From Caldicellulosiruptor changbaiensis (lineage in GTDB: Bacteria; Bacillota; Thermoanaerobacteria; Caldicellulosiruptorales; Caldicellulosiruptoraceae): a stretch of 64,000 nt of DNA. A program made the position numbers and the translations under genes. The stretch spans positions 2,086,501-2,150,500 of the forward strand of contig NZ_CP034791.1 in the NCBI RefSeq assembly GCF_003999255.1, read 5' to 3'. The stretch's first letter is position 1, and every line of letters begins with the position of its first letter. The notes beneath the pieces are model-generated. The model was not told the DNA's origin and did no database searches. It saw nothing but the letters and a program-made list of their open reading frames with translations. Positions 54,057 through 62,982 of this stretch are shown one piece after another.

Positions 54057-55157
54057 TTAGTATCCAAAATTACTTCCATTCATGTCTAATTCTGCAAGCA
54101 TTTGATTCACAATTAAGTAATTATAAACTGGAATTGCACCATCCCAATAGCCAATATTAAACCCAATTGGATTGAGGTAACTTTTAAAGGAAATTTTTTC
54201 GGCTTTTTTAAAAGCTTCTTTTGGAGGGTTAGGGAATAAAACATCTTTCCCAAATTTGATGTTATCAAGGGTTATTTGCAATGTTGTAAAATTACCATTG
54301 TAAGTAATAATTATTTTCTTAGTTTTATAGTCATTTTCATCAATATAAAAGTTATATTTAACAGGATTTATAGGTATCATTTCAAGCAAATCATCACTTA
54401 CAAGATCTAAGAGATCAGTTACAACATCCAGACTCCCAGTCACATCTCCTTTATCTCCCAATACTTCATTTACACTATCTCCTACTAATCTTCCAAATAT
54501 ATTTGCTACGCTAAATAACTTTTTAATATTTTCTTTCAAGAATTTTTTGGTGCATGCTTCCATTTTACTTTGAGAAACAGTAATTAATGCATTTTTTGTC
54601 TTTAATTTTTTCCCTCCAACAACCACTATTTGGTCGAAAAACTTTGCTTTTTCACTTAGAATAGCATTTTTAAGATCCTGGTTGAAGTCTTTTCTACTTT
54701 TTAACGTTAAAACATTAATTACGAAGTCCGAATTTGTTAGCTCCTTTACTTTTTTAATAGGCATATAATAGTAGAAAGAATTACTTTTGTTTTTGTAATA
54801 AATGTTGTTCTTAAAATAAATTGTATCTCCTGTTATTAACAAACATGAATACTTATCTTTAATTCTTTCCTCATAGAAGTATTTATTGTTTATCTTATCA
54901 ACATAAACCTTGCAATATACATTCTCCCTTAACTTTGAATTTTTATTAGTAACAGAAACAGTTATTTCTGCCCCAAACGGTATGTTTGATTCAAAACATT
55001 TTACAATTGTTTGCCTCAAAACACTATCATATTTACTTATATTCTGAGTATTCTGGGCATGGCCAATGTAACTAACTTTACCGACAAAATAAATTATTAT
55101 CAATAAAAGGAAAATTAATATTTTAAATCTACCCCTTCCTTTTATTCTTCTGCACAT
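54057..55157 (-). CDS. Exported protein of unknown function, possibly LolA-like fold
   Basis: 366 residues from the second of two adjacent ATGs (55157; GGGAGG seven bases upstream). A basic N-terminus and a hydrophobic signal segment (~10-30, ending near IGHAQN) point to export. No lipobox cysteine. The later part has beta-strand pattern and ends ITLDNIKFGKDVLFPNPP, reminiscent of LolA-like proteins that measure lipid or ligand binding, but this is a loose resemblance. Last of the five minus-strand genes of the accessory module. Confidence 0.55.
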   Translation of the reverse strand: MCRRIKGRGRFKILIFLLLIIIYFVGKVSYIGHAQNTQNISKYDSVLRQTIVKCFESNIPFGAEITVSVTNKNSKLRENVYCKVYVDKINNKYFYEERIKDKYSCLLITGDTIYFKNNIYYKNKSNSFYYYMPIKKVKELTNSDFVINVLTLKSRKDFNQDLKNAILSEKAKFFDQIVVVGGKKLKTKNALITVSQSKMEACTKKFLKENIKKLFSVANIFGRLVGDSVNEVLGDKGDVTGSLDVVTDLLDLVSDDLLEMIPINPVKYNFYIDENDYKTKKIIITYNGNFTTLQITLDNIKFGKDVLFPNPPKEAFKKAEKISFKSYLNPIGFNIGYWDGAIPVYNYLIVNQMLAELDMNGSNFGY

Positions 55158-55315
55158 CATCGTCCCTCCCTTCACATTTTACTATTTGTCTTTCTCTGCA
55201 AATTACAAAATACAATAGATTTCTGATATGTTTATTAAAAATAGACATTTATGATTTGCTATCAGCATTATTTAACTTAAAAATTAGTACTTATAAACAT
55301 TTCACAATTGATTAT

Positions 55316-57508
55316 TTACCGTATTATTACCTGTGTTGGCTTAAAGATAATAATACCACCAATTCCTACTTGACCTAAACTATTATCTCCCCAACCATAT
55401 AAATCCCCTTCTCTTGTCAATGCCAATACATGTCCTCCTTTACAAGATATCCATACAGCTCCTTCAAACACTTTCACAGGTCTGGGTTCATACCATGAAT
55501 CTGTGTCAGTTCCAAGTGTTCCCAAATTAAATCCCCATGCATAAACTTCTCCATTTTTTGTTAATGCAAAGCTTCTATTTGCACCTGCAGCTACCATTTT
55601 TACATTATCCATTACTTTTACAGGCTTATCTATTCGAAGATTGGGTATTGCTATTCCATTGCCTATTTCCCCATGAGCTGGATCACTGCCCCAGGCATAT
55701 AAACTTCCATCTTTTGTAACAGCCAAGCAATGGTCATAACCGCTTGCCATTGATACCACATTATTCAATACTTTCTCAATCACATATGATTCGATTTGCG
55801 TATGGCTTCCTTTCCATGAAGTTTTACCTTTCAATGCATATAAGGTCCCGTCCTTTTTCAAGATTAGAGTCTGATACCCTGCACTAATTTTGTCTACATT
55901 GTTTGTTATGTTATACATTTTTTGTCTGTTTTCTTTGATAATTTGCCATTTAAGAGTATCTCGTTCTGCTTGAACAACAAAAATTAACGCATACATTTTA
56001 CCATTTTTTGTTACAACAAATGTTTCATTTTGATTAGTATCTACTTGTCTAATTTCTTTTAATACCATTTTAGGTTTTGAAATTATTTTATTGTTGCTAA
56101 AGTCAATAGTATTGTTTATATTACTTCCCCACCCAAAAAGTTCACCTTTTTTATTAATCAAAAAACTACGTTGAGTTCCTGCTAAAATTCCTATAATTTC
56201 CCCAACATTAATATCTATTTTTGTGGGCCTACATAAGGGATTTTTGGTTCCGTTCCCTAACTGATTATATGAATTATTGCCCCATCCATATAATTTTCCA
56301 TCCTTAGTTAAAGCAAGAGAATGGTCAGCACCCGCACTACATAAAGAAACATTTTTCATGATTAAAACAGGCCTATCTACTCTTTCTGGCGCACCAAAGA
56401 TAAATGGTCCAGTGTTATTGCAAAAAATGTATAACTTTTTATCTTTCGTCACTGCTAATTTACCAGATGCCAACATAACATTTGACATTATCTTAACAGG
56501 CTTAAATTCCATGAGTTTACCATTATTAGATTGGCGAAACTTATTTTTGATTACGATAGTATCAGTATAACCTCGTCCCAATCCCCATAATACCCCGTTT
56601 TTATCAATTAACAAACTGTAAGATTCACCTGCGTAAATATATGAAATACCTTTTATGTCTTTAAAATTTACTCTTACCGGTTTTTCACTGAAATTTTTAC
56701 CCCATCCCGGATCAAATCCTAACTCACTATCATTGTTGTAGCCCCACGCATATAACTCACCTTTCTTGGTTAATGCCAAAACATGATTACTTCCTGCAGA
56801 AACACTTTGAACCCCACTCATTATTTTTACTGGTTTAATTTTATCTATTTTACTGCCATCACCCAACTGTCCAACCTCATTTGCACCCCATCCATATAAA
56901 TCACCATTTTTGGTAATAGCAAAACTTGTATACCATCCAGCTGCTACATCTTTAACATTTGTCATAATCTTAATAGGTTTGTTACAGTCAACTCTTGTCC
57001 CATTTCCTAACTGTCCGCGATCGTTGAGTCCCCATGCATATAAATCTCCATTTTTTGTAACTGCCAAGCTATGATAATTACCAGCAGCTATTGCAACTAC
57101 ATTTCCCAAAATTTTTACAGGAGTAGTTTTGCTCTCTTTTGTCCCATCTCCTAATTGTCCATACTCGTTATTACCCCAACAATATAAATTCCCACTCTGG
57201 TCTATTGCTAATACATGTGCCCATCCGGCTTTTGCAATCTTAACATGTTCCATTACTTTTGTAGGCAAATATCGAGATTCTAAAGTTCCACCTAACTCCC
57301 ATTCGTAAAGTTCTCCATTTTCTGTTATAGCAAGGTTTTGATTACCGCCCGTATCAACATATACTATTTTCTTTCCCATATCATTTGATGCTTTTATATA
57401 GAAAGTGCTCAATGTTATCAATATCATACTCACCAAAAATAGAAATAAGATATATTTTATTTTTTCTTTTTTTCTTACTTTTAAATTTTTTCTAGCATTA
57501 CTAATCAT
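55316..57508 (-). CDS. Membrane-anchored RCC1-repeat protein, 14 repeats
   Basis: 730 residues from an ATG at 57508 (AAGGATGG nine bases upstream). An uncleaved-looking N-terminal membrane segment (~21-42), then RCC1-type repeats of ~48 residues to the end. By eye there are 14 units, best conserved as AxTKxGxLYxWGxNxxGQLGxGT, which would make two seven-blade propellers. Units 7, 9, 10 and 11 are worn. RCC1 repeats are protein- or chromatin-binding in eukaryotes; in bacteria they often lie in surface proteins. Function unknown. Confidence 0.88.
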   Translation of the reverse strand: MISNARKNLKVRKKEKIKYILFLFLVSMILITLSTFYIKASNDMGKKIVYVDTGGNQNLAITENGELYEWELGGTLESRYLPTKVMEHVKIAKAGWAHVLAIDQSGNLYCWGNNEYGQLGDGTKESKTTPVKILGNVVAIAAGNYHSLAVTKNGDLYAWGLNDRGQLGNGTRVDCNKPIKIMTNVKDVAAGWYTSFAITKNGDLYGWGANEVGQLGDGSKIDKIKPVKIMSGVQSVSAGSNHVLALTKKGELYAWGYNNDSELGFDPGWGKNFSEKPVRVNFKDIKGISYIYAGESYSLLIDKNGVLWGLGRGYTDTIVIKNKFRQSNNGKLMEFKPVKIMSNVMLASGKLAVTKDKKLYIFCNNTGPFIFGAPERVDRPVLIMKNVSLCSAGADHSLALTKDGKLYGWGNNSYNQLGNGTKNPLCRPTKIDINVGEIIGILAGTQRSFLINKKGELFGWGSNINNTIDFSNNKIISKPKMVLKEIRQVDTNQNETFVVTKNGKMYALIFVVQAERDTLKWQIIKENRQKMYNITNNVDKISAGYQTLILKKDGTLYALKGKTSWKGSHTQIESYVIEKVLNNVVSMASGYDHCLAVTKDGSLYAWGSDPAHGEIGNGIAIPNLRIDKPVKVMDNVKMVAAGANRSFALTKNGEVYAWGFNLGTLGTDTDSWYEPRPVKVFEGAVWISCKGGHVLALTREGDLYGWGDNSLGQVGIGGIIIFKPTQVIIR

Positions 57509-57570
57509 ACTCATCCATCCTTTTCTTTTGCACGTGTAATCAACAGATTTACCACCCATTAAATTATCTT

Positions 57571-58836
57571 TTAATTTCTCTGGTCACTCCATTTGATAAT
57601 TGCATCAACTACTTTTGGTTGGGATAAATTACTTTGTTCTCGTCCAACTTCAAAGTAAATAGTAATTCCGTTTTTTAAATCACAAGAAATGACTTCCTCC
57701 GATTCCGGTGATGGTCCTCTACTTACCTCTTTTATTTCCTTATACTTGCCATTTTTTAAAATCTTGTACGCTTGGTCTGGGGTTGTTTCCATTATCTCAA
57801 TACCAAAAAGGTTTGCTCCCCTGCCCGCAACTAAAGCATTAGGTATTTTGTCGTCCGAATCTTTATAATTTCCTTCATCTGCATTAAAAGTCCATGCTAA
57901 AGCCCCTACATCGTAAAAGATTCCGCCCTCCCATTCATAAGTTCTATCACATAGTCCAAAATTTGCTCGAATATCTTTAAGTCGTACATTTAAAAGTTTT
58001 TCAAGTTTGTCCGAAGAATTTATAACTATTCTTTCTATTCTTTCTTTATTTAATTCACTGAATGACATAAAAAAGGTAGCATAGTTTTTTCCATTGGGAT
58101 CAATATCAAAAGAAGAAAAATATGTTTCTATCCCCTCATCCCTTAAAAGTATTTTATCATCTATCTGAATATCCGTATTTTCAGTTGCTTGAGAAAGACT
58201 CTCTCGATACTTTGGAGTTCTCAATTCAATATCGCTGCATGTTGCTGAAAGAAAAGTAATATAATTCCTAATTTTTCTTAAGGTATTATTATCTATAATG
58301 TCCTCTCTGGGTATCAATTTACCATTATCAAGATCAAAATTGAATGTCTTTGATTCATAATACCCTCCAGTTCCTCCACCATCAATAAAAAATATTACAG
58401 AAAAAATATTTTTTGATTTTAAAAAATGATAATCATAACTAATTCCCAAAATAGTAAAGCTTTTATCTTTTTCTATTTCATCCAGTTTCCTTTTTACAAA
58501 ATTCTCAATTGTATTGTTAACTTTCTCAACCACTATTTGCGAAAAAGTATGTTTTACAATATAAGGATATTCAATTCTAATTATTTTACTATCTGAACTT
58601 TTCTCAATTTTCTTTTTATTTACTTCAATAAATTTTTCTATCTTCTGTTCAGGAATATTATTTTTAAGCAAAGATTCATCGTACTCTGTCTTATAAACAA
58701 CCTGGGTAGTATTTTGGTTGAAAGAACTTTCAGTACTTTTATCTCTTTTGAACACTGAACAACCAACAAGCAACAAAAATAAAAGGATTATAACTGCTAT
58801 CTTAATAACAAAAATCTTCCTTACACTTTGCATCAC
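57571..58836 (-). CDS. Lipoprotein with DUF4163/DUF3298-like domains
   Basis: 421 residues. A lipobox (LLLVGC) follows the signal segment at ~13-25, so the protein is probably lipid-anchored outside. Residues ~85-240 (IRIEYPYIVK, VEKVNNTIENFVK, TGGYYESKTFNFDLDNG, FDIDPNG) resemble DUF4163 plus DUF3298, domains found in surface proteins such as PdaC and YdhT-like deacetylase partners. The last ~140 residues are unassigned. No catalytic motif seen. Ends near the RCC1 gene's start, 62 bases away. Confidence 0.7.
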   Translation of the reverse strand: MMQSVRKIFVIKIAVIILLFLLLVGCSVFKRDKSTESSFNQNTTQVVYKTEYDESLLKNNIPEQKIEKFIEVNKKKIEKSSDSKIIRIEYPYIVKHTFSQIVVEKVNNTIENFVKRKLDEIEKDKSFTILGISYDYHFLKSKNIFSVIFFIDGGGTGGYYESKTFNFDLDNGKLIPREDIIDNNTLRKIRNYITFLSATCSDIELRTPKYRESLSQATENTDIQIDDKILLRDEGIETYFSSFDIDPNGKNYATFFMSFSELNKERIERIVINSSDKLEKLLNVRLKDIRANFGLCDRTYEWEGGIFYDVGALAWTFNADEGNYKDSDDKIPNALVAGRGANLFGIEIMETTPDQAYKILKNGKYKEIKEVSRGPSPESEEVISCDLKNGITIYFEVGREQSNLSQPKVVDAIIKWSDQRN

Positions 58837-58900
58837 ATTTCACCTCCTATTCGTTTTTAATCATATTTTAATTACAATTATTTTTCTATTATTCTCTATT

Positions 58901-60037
58901 TTATTTAACCCTGTAAAATTCATACTTCCCTCTACCTGAACCAGGAATAGGCTCCAATATCAATCTATCGCCTTCAATTTTGTAATAATATCCTTCTTTA
59001 CCAGTAAGAAAACCTGTAAGATACAATTTGTTACCATCTATTTCCCAATTTCCACCTATCCAATAATAATTGGCCTTAAATGTACCATCTGAATAAAATG
59101 TGATAGTATCTTTATCATCTGACCAGGTACCAATAATGCTATTTGAACTAAAACTTGTCGTACTAACTCCTCCTGAGCCTACCATTCCATTAGCTAAAGC
59201 AAACATGACTATTGCCACAACAATAATACATACGATATACGTTGTCGCAGTGATGTAAAGCGCTGTAGTATCTTTATTTTGTGATAAAGTCCTAATTGAC
59301 CAAAAGTTAAGAATTGTATTTGTGATAATACCAAAAATACCTATTAAAATTACAAGCCATATAGCAATAAACTGCAATAACAGATTTAACAATACTACCC
59401 ATACAATTGGTATAAGGCTTACTCCAACCGCCCCTAATATAGCCTTAAAATCTACACTTTCTTTAATTATCATAAACGCTAACTTGATAGTACCGCAATA
59501 TAGAAGATACAAAAGAAACAAAATTATGAAGTTGTACAAAAAGGTCTTAAAGGATGAATAAGAGGACAAAAGCCCTGATATTCCGATAAAATCTTCAATT
59601 AACTTTATACCTCTTCCTGCCAAAACAAGATTTTGAATAGAAACAAATATAGAGGTAAGAATAGCAAACAAAATACCTACTTTGCAGTCATTGTTCTGTA
59701 TAACCTTTGAAATAAAAACAAATGGATTTTTCAAAAATGCCAACGCAAACTTTACAGTAAGATAACAATATCTAACTGTTGAATTAATTACATCATTAAA
59801 GGTTGATGCAATAGCTATATTCTTTCTCTCTTTCTCACTGATGTTTTGTGTCTGCTCATTATTTTTATTTCCAATTTCTTCATTAACATTCTTATTCTCA
59901 TTATTTTGCTTCTCATTCAACACTTCACTACTTGAGTCTTTATTGCCAGTTGTTTGACTTATCATTGCCTGAGCTGTTTCGCAAGTGCAATTCTCACCTT
60001 CCTGAAGTTCTCTACCACAATATGGACAATTTGTCAT
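58901..60037 (-). CDS. Zinc-ribbon, Yip1-like membrane protein with DUF5640-like C-terminus
   Basis: 378 residues from the ATG at 60037. The start (CPYCGRELQEGENCTC) is a short zinc ribbon, followed by a low-complexity N/E/K linker (~25-75). Five or six membrane segments of Yip1 type fill ~85-290. After a glycine/serine linker, a ~75-residue outer beta domain (IIGTWSDDKDTITFYSDGTF, GGNWEIDGNKLYLTG, YYYKIEGDRLIL) looks like DUF5640 or a lipocalin-like repeat. Overlaps nothing, six bases after the TcaA-like gene. Confidence 0.72.
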   Translation of the reverse strand: MTNCPYCGRELQEGENCTCETAQAMISQTTGNKDSSSEVLNEKQNNENKNVNEEIGNKNNEQTQNISEKERKNIAIASTFNDVINSTVRYCYLTVKFALAFLKNPFVFISKVIQNNDCKVGILFAILTSIFVSIQNLVLAGRGIKLIEDFIGISGLLSSYSSFKTFLYNFIILFLLYLLYCGTIKLAFMIIKESVDFKAILGAVGVSLIPIVWVVLLNLLLQFIAIWLVILIGIFGIITNTILNFWSIRTLSQNKDTTALYITATTYIVCIIVVAIVMFALANGMVGSGGVSTTSFSSNSIIGTWSDDKDTITFYSDGTFKANYYWIGGNWEIDGNKLYLTGFLTGKEGYYYKIEGDRLILEPIPGSGRGKYEFYRVK

Positions 60038-60042
60038 TTCAA

Positions 60043-61599
60043 TCACACACTCCCTTCATCTAATTTGTATTCTTTAATCTTGCCATCTTTTGGCCAGTCA
60101 TAAAACCATGGAGCTTCTATTTTAACAATAACAAAATTCTTTGCATTCTCATCCCATACAAGAGTGTAAACCTGTGTAGTTACTTTTTCAGGAATATCTT
60201 GTGGTGAAGACTCGTCTTGGGAATATACTGTATCTTTGTAATAAATCTTCGCAGTAACTTTTAATGTTATTTTTTCCTCTTCATCTTTAAACAATTGTAA
60301 TGTTCCAAAATTAAACTCTGTTTTTGTGACTTTACCTGTAAATTTTTGTTTATAATCTTTTAGTTCTTGAATTCTACTTGAAAATGTCTGTTTTAATTCA
60401 TCAGAAATGTTCAAAAACTTATTTGGATCCTGAGCTGTCATAGCAGTTCTGTAAGACTTTTCAAAATCATTTATAACAGAAGCAACCTTTTCAAATGTTG
60501 AATTATTAGTATCATCGTTTGAAAGTGTATTTGGAATTGTAATGCTATTTGACCAGTTGCCAAGTTTTACAGAAGTTGTTCTTGCCTCACCCCATGGAAG
60601 TTTTATTTTTGCACTAAACTCACTTTCGTCACTTACAGGTCCAAATTCAGAAGCATCTTTTACCAAAACACCGGTTGGCTTACCATTCAAAATTATCTCA
60701 GCATCCTCAAAATCTGACTCTACCTCTACGTAGCGAGGATTAAGATAAAGTTCAACAGAGTATTGGTTGTAGTTACTAAATTCTGTACTGTAGAGTTTTT
60801 CTTCCTCAGACTCCTCTAATGTACAATATGGTCCTTTGTATTTTGCTTCAATCTTGTATATACCGGCAATCAATGGGCCTATTGAAATCTCCTGCGACGG
60901 ATCTGAAACTGAAGTAATGTTTTTGCCATTTAAGAATATTTTTGCATCCTTTGTATCACACTTCACCTTTAAAAAGTAATTTTTTGCTGCAATCTTATAC
61001 TTTGTGAAGAAAATCAAGCCTTTGCCTGCAGGTTTTAAAAGAAAATCGTTAGAATAATCGTGAGCTGAGAAAAGATTAGATAAAATATCGGTTAGAGATT
61101 CATTCTTTTTATCTGAAGATGAATTTGAAATTGATTGAATTGCTTCATCTAATGCTTTGTAAACCTCGTTTATGTATTCAGGCTTTGTCTGACACAACTC
61201 TAAGAAAGCTTTTAGATTATCTTGTGAAATTTGTTCACCTGTTTCATGAACAATAATTTGGGAAAGCATTTTTGTGTCTTTATTTTTAACAGCTTCCTTG
61301 AATTCATTCACAACCCTTTGGGGAGAATATATTGACTTTCCAACTGCTACAAACAATATTAAGAACACCAAGAAACCTATAATTCCGTAAAGCCAAGGCA
61401 AAAGTTTTCTGTCAAATTTCAATTTTATGCTTGGTACCCTAAATTCTTTTGTTTGGTCATCAAAGTATTTTTCTAAGAAGAACTCTCTCTTTGTTCTTTG
61501 CAAATTATTCGATGTCTTTGCCTCTAAGCTCTCTCCACATTGAGTACATACTTTCTGCCCCTTTTCAATTGTAGCACCACACTTAGGACAGTAAAACAA
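60043..61599 (-). CDS. TcaA/YvbJ-like zinc-ribbon membrane protein
   Basis: 518 residues from a TTG start with GGAGG upstream. N-terminal zinc ribbon (CPKC and CTQC), a linker, one membrane segment (~70-92), then an extracellular part: an N-domain (QRVVNEFKEAVKNKDTKML), two PEGA-like beta domains (DTKDAKIFLNGKNIT; DFEDAEIILNGKPTG) and an NTF2-like C-terminal domain (~375-500). This is the TcaA layout of Firmicutes, which in Staphylococcus aureus affects glycopeptide response. First gene of the minus-strand module; its transcript leader carries Spo0A-box-like repeats. Confidence 0.8.
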   Translation of the reverse strand: MFYCPKCGATIEKGQKVCTQCGESLEAKTSNNLQRTKREFFLEKYFDDQTKEFRVPSIKLKFDRKLLPWLYGIIGFLVFLILFVAVGKSIYSPQRVVNEFKEAVKNKDTKMLSQIIVHETGEQISQDNLKAFLELCQTKPEYINEVYKALDEAIQSISNSSSDKKNESLTDILSNLFSAHDYSNDFLLKPAGKGLIFFTKYKIAAKNYFLKVKCDTKDAKIFLNGKNITSVSDPSQEISIGPLIAGIYKIEAKYKGPYCTLEESEEEKLYSTEFSNYNQYSVELYLNPRYVEVESDFEDAEIILNGKPTGVLVKDASEFGPVSDESEFSAKIKLPWGEARTTSVKLGNWSNSITIPNTLSNDDTNNSTFEKVASVINDFEKSYRTAMTAQDPNKFLNISDELKQTFSSRIQELKDYKQKFTGKVTKTEFNFGTLQLFKDEEEKITLKVTAKIYYKDTVYSQDESSPQDIPEKVTTQVYTLVWDENAKNFVIVKIEAPWFYDWPKDGKIKEYKLDEGSV

Positions 61600-61631
61600 T
61601 CTTTACCCCTCCCATCATTTTCTAAAGGTTA

Positions 61632-61658
61632 TTTGACATATTTCGACAAAATTCGACA
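61632..61658 (-). promoter_or_regulatory. Three tandem Spo0A-box-like sites, 10-bp period
   Basis: Read on the minus strand the heptamers are TGTCGAA (61652-61658), TGTCGAA (61642-61648) and TGTCAAA (61632-61638), each 10 bp apart. The first two equal the Spo0A box consensus, the third differs by one base. They lie ~30-55 bases downstream of the predicted start, like the abrB boxes. Confidence 0.7.
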
Positions 61659-61691
61659 AGAAATATCCTTTAAAGGTAAGATGTTAATTTT

Positions 61692-61720
61692 ATTATAATT
61701 TTTTTAACAAATGAATTCAA
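61692..61720 (-). promoter_or_regulatory. Promoter of the minus-strand accessory operon
   Basis: Minus strand TTGAAT (61715-61720), 17 bases, TATAAT (61692-61697). Confidence 0.7.
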
Positions 61721-61744
61721 GAATTTATTAATTACAAAATATAG

Positions 61745-61773
61745 TTGACATTAAATTTAGACTATTGTATATT
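61745..61773 (+). promoter_or_regulatory. Promoter of the NPCBM-like secreted protein gene
   Basis: Plus strand TTGACA (61745-61750), 17 bases, TATATT (61768-61773). The GGAGG site and ATG follow at 61823-61837. Confidence 0.75.
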
Positions 61774-61791
61774 AAATTTAAACTATTGTAT
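61750..61791 (+). repeat. Tandem 21-bp direct repeat at a promoter
   Basis: ATTAAATTTARACTATTGTAT occurs twice without gap (61750-61770, 61771-61791) with one G/A difference. The first copy covers the promoter spacer and the -10, the second the start region. The 21-bp period is two helical turns. Confidence 0.8.
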
Positions 61792-61834
61792 ATTTATAGA
61801 AAATATCAAAACTTTTTTTATGGAGGTTGATGAA

Positions 61835-62701
61835 ATGAAAAAGTGTATTTCATTTTTTACAGTTGTACTTGCTGTAATTTTTTGTTTTGTTGCGGTTGCA
61901 TCATCTCCAACAAATTATAAGACCATGTACGAAAAACTTTTAAAAGATTACAATTCTCTAAAAACTCAATATGACAAGCTAAAAAAAGAAAATGCTAATC
62001 TTCAAGCAAAGGTGAATGAACTTAGCAAAAAGGCAGCAACAAACCCAGTTTATGAGTATCAAAGAGATATTATCCTAAATGGAGTAACACTCAAATACAA
62101 AGTTCCATTTATAAACTACAAAGGAATGAGATTTGTTCATCTTGACTCAATTCTTTATTGCTTCTTTAATAAAAACATAACTCCTTGGAAAATTAATGAT
62201 AACCAAAAAGCATTAGTTATAGGTCCCGATTTGGGTCCAAATGGAGGTATATTCCTTACTGATTTGCCGTTGAGTGATTATAAATCCATAGTTGACTATT
62301 ATAACAAAGGACGTTTTGGTATCAACACAAAGGACGTTACAGTACTAGGAAGACCATATAATAAGAATATCTGGTGGGAGGCTTATAATGCTGCTGGTTG
62401 GAGTTCAGATGAAAGTCGAAGATGGTCATTTGTGCAGTATAAATTAAACGGAGATTATAAAAAGTTAAAAATGAGTTTAGGTTTAGATGATGATTCTGAA
62501 GTTGGTGCAAGTGGAAAATTTACAATTTATCTAGACGGAGAAAAAAGATATGAAACAGAAATCGCAAAAGGTGAAAAGGCAAAAGATGTTTCTTTAGACG
62601 TTGTTGGCGGTAATACTTTAAAAATTGAATTTTTTACAAATCCGAATCAAAATGATTGTAGAATGTTTCCTTTTGTAGGCGATGCAGTATTGTACAAATA
62701 A
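61835..62701 (+). CDS. Secreted protein with coiled coil, copper-amine-oxidase-like and NPCBM-like domains
   Basis: 288 residues from the ATG at 61835 (GGAGG eight bases upstream), not the longer TTG frame from 61745 that starts in the promoter. A signal peptide (~1-26, cut near VASS), a coiled coil (~32-66), a segment like the copper amine oxidase N-domain of surface proteins (VTLKYKVPFINYKGMRFVHL) and a C-terminal NPCBM-like galactose-binding beta domain (~205-288; GLDDDSEVGASGKFTIYLDG, VVGGNTLKIEF). NPCBM domains bind sugars in glycosidases, so a wall or polysaccharide ligand is likely. Divergent from the TcaA-like operon. Confidence 0.8.
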   Translation: MKKCISFFTVVLAVIFCFVAVASSPTNYKTMYEKLLKDYNSLKTQYDKLKKENANLQAKVNELSKKAATNPVYEYQRDIILNGVTLKYKVPFINYKGMRFVHLDSILYCFFNKNITPWKINDNQKALVIGPDLGPNGGIFLTDLPLSDYKSIVDYYNKGRFGINTKDVTVLGRPYNKNIWWEAYNAAGWSSDESRRWSFVQYKLNGDYKKLKMSLGLDDDSEVGASGKFTIYLDGEKRYETEIAKGEKAKDVSLDVVGGNTLKIEFFTNPNQNDCRMFPFVGDAVLYK

Positions 62702-62720
62702 ATATTTACAAATTATGAGT

Positions 62721-62747
62721 GGCTGTCCAAAAAATAATTGGATAGCC
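62721..62747 (+). terminator. Terminator after the secreted-protein gene
   Basis: A 10-bp stem with one G-T pair (62721-62730 with 62738-62747, 7-base loop) on the plus strand; the T-run (CCTTTC) is weak. Confidence 0.55.
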
Positions 62748-62942
62748 CCTTTCATTACAAGATTTAGTTTTTTGTTTGACGAACTTTCCCTATATGCTGT
62801 GATATAAAAATTTTAAAATTTTGTTTTTAGTGAACCCCTTGTTAATTATATACAGACTCTTTTTATGTTTTTTAGTTCCCAATTTTGAATTAGTATTTTT
62901 TCTTATTTGTTCTAAATTTCCAATTACAAGTTAAAACAACAA

Positions 62943-62977
62943 AAAGGGGACTACCTGCTTACCTAGTAATCCCCTTT
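62943..62977 (-). terminator. Terminator after sigA
   Basis: An 8-bp GC-rich stem core (AAAGGGGA with TCCCCTTT), extended by weaker pairs, lies at 62943-62977; a minus-strand T-run follows the stem. Confidence 0.85.
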
Positions 62978-62982
62978 CATTT

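Noticed and set aside
55316..57508. RCC1 repeats as a tandem DNA repeat or foreign eukaryotic insert
   Set aside because: The repeats are protein-level only, with worn DNA identity and the local AT-rich codon use; bacterial RCC1 proteins are known.
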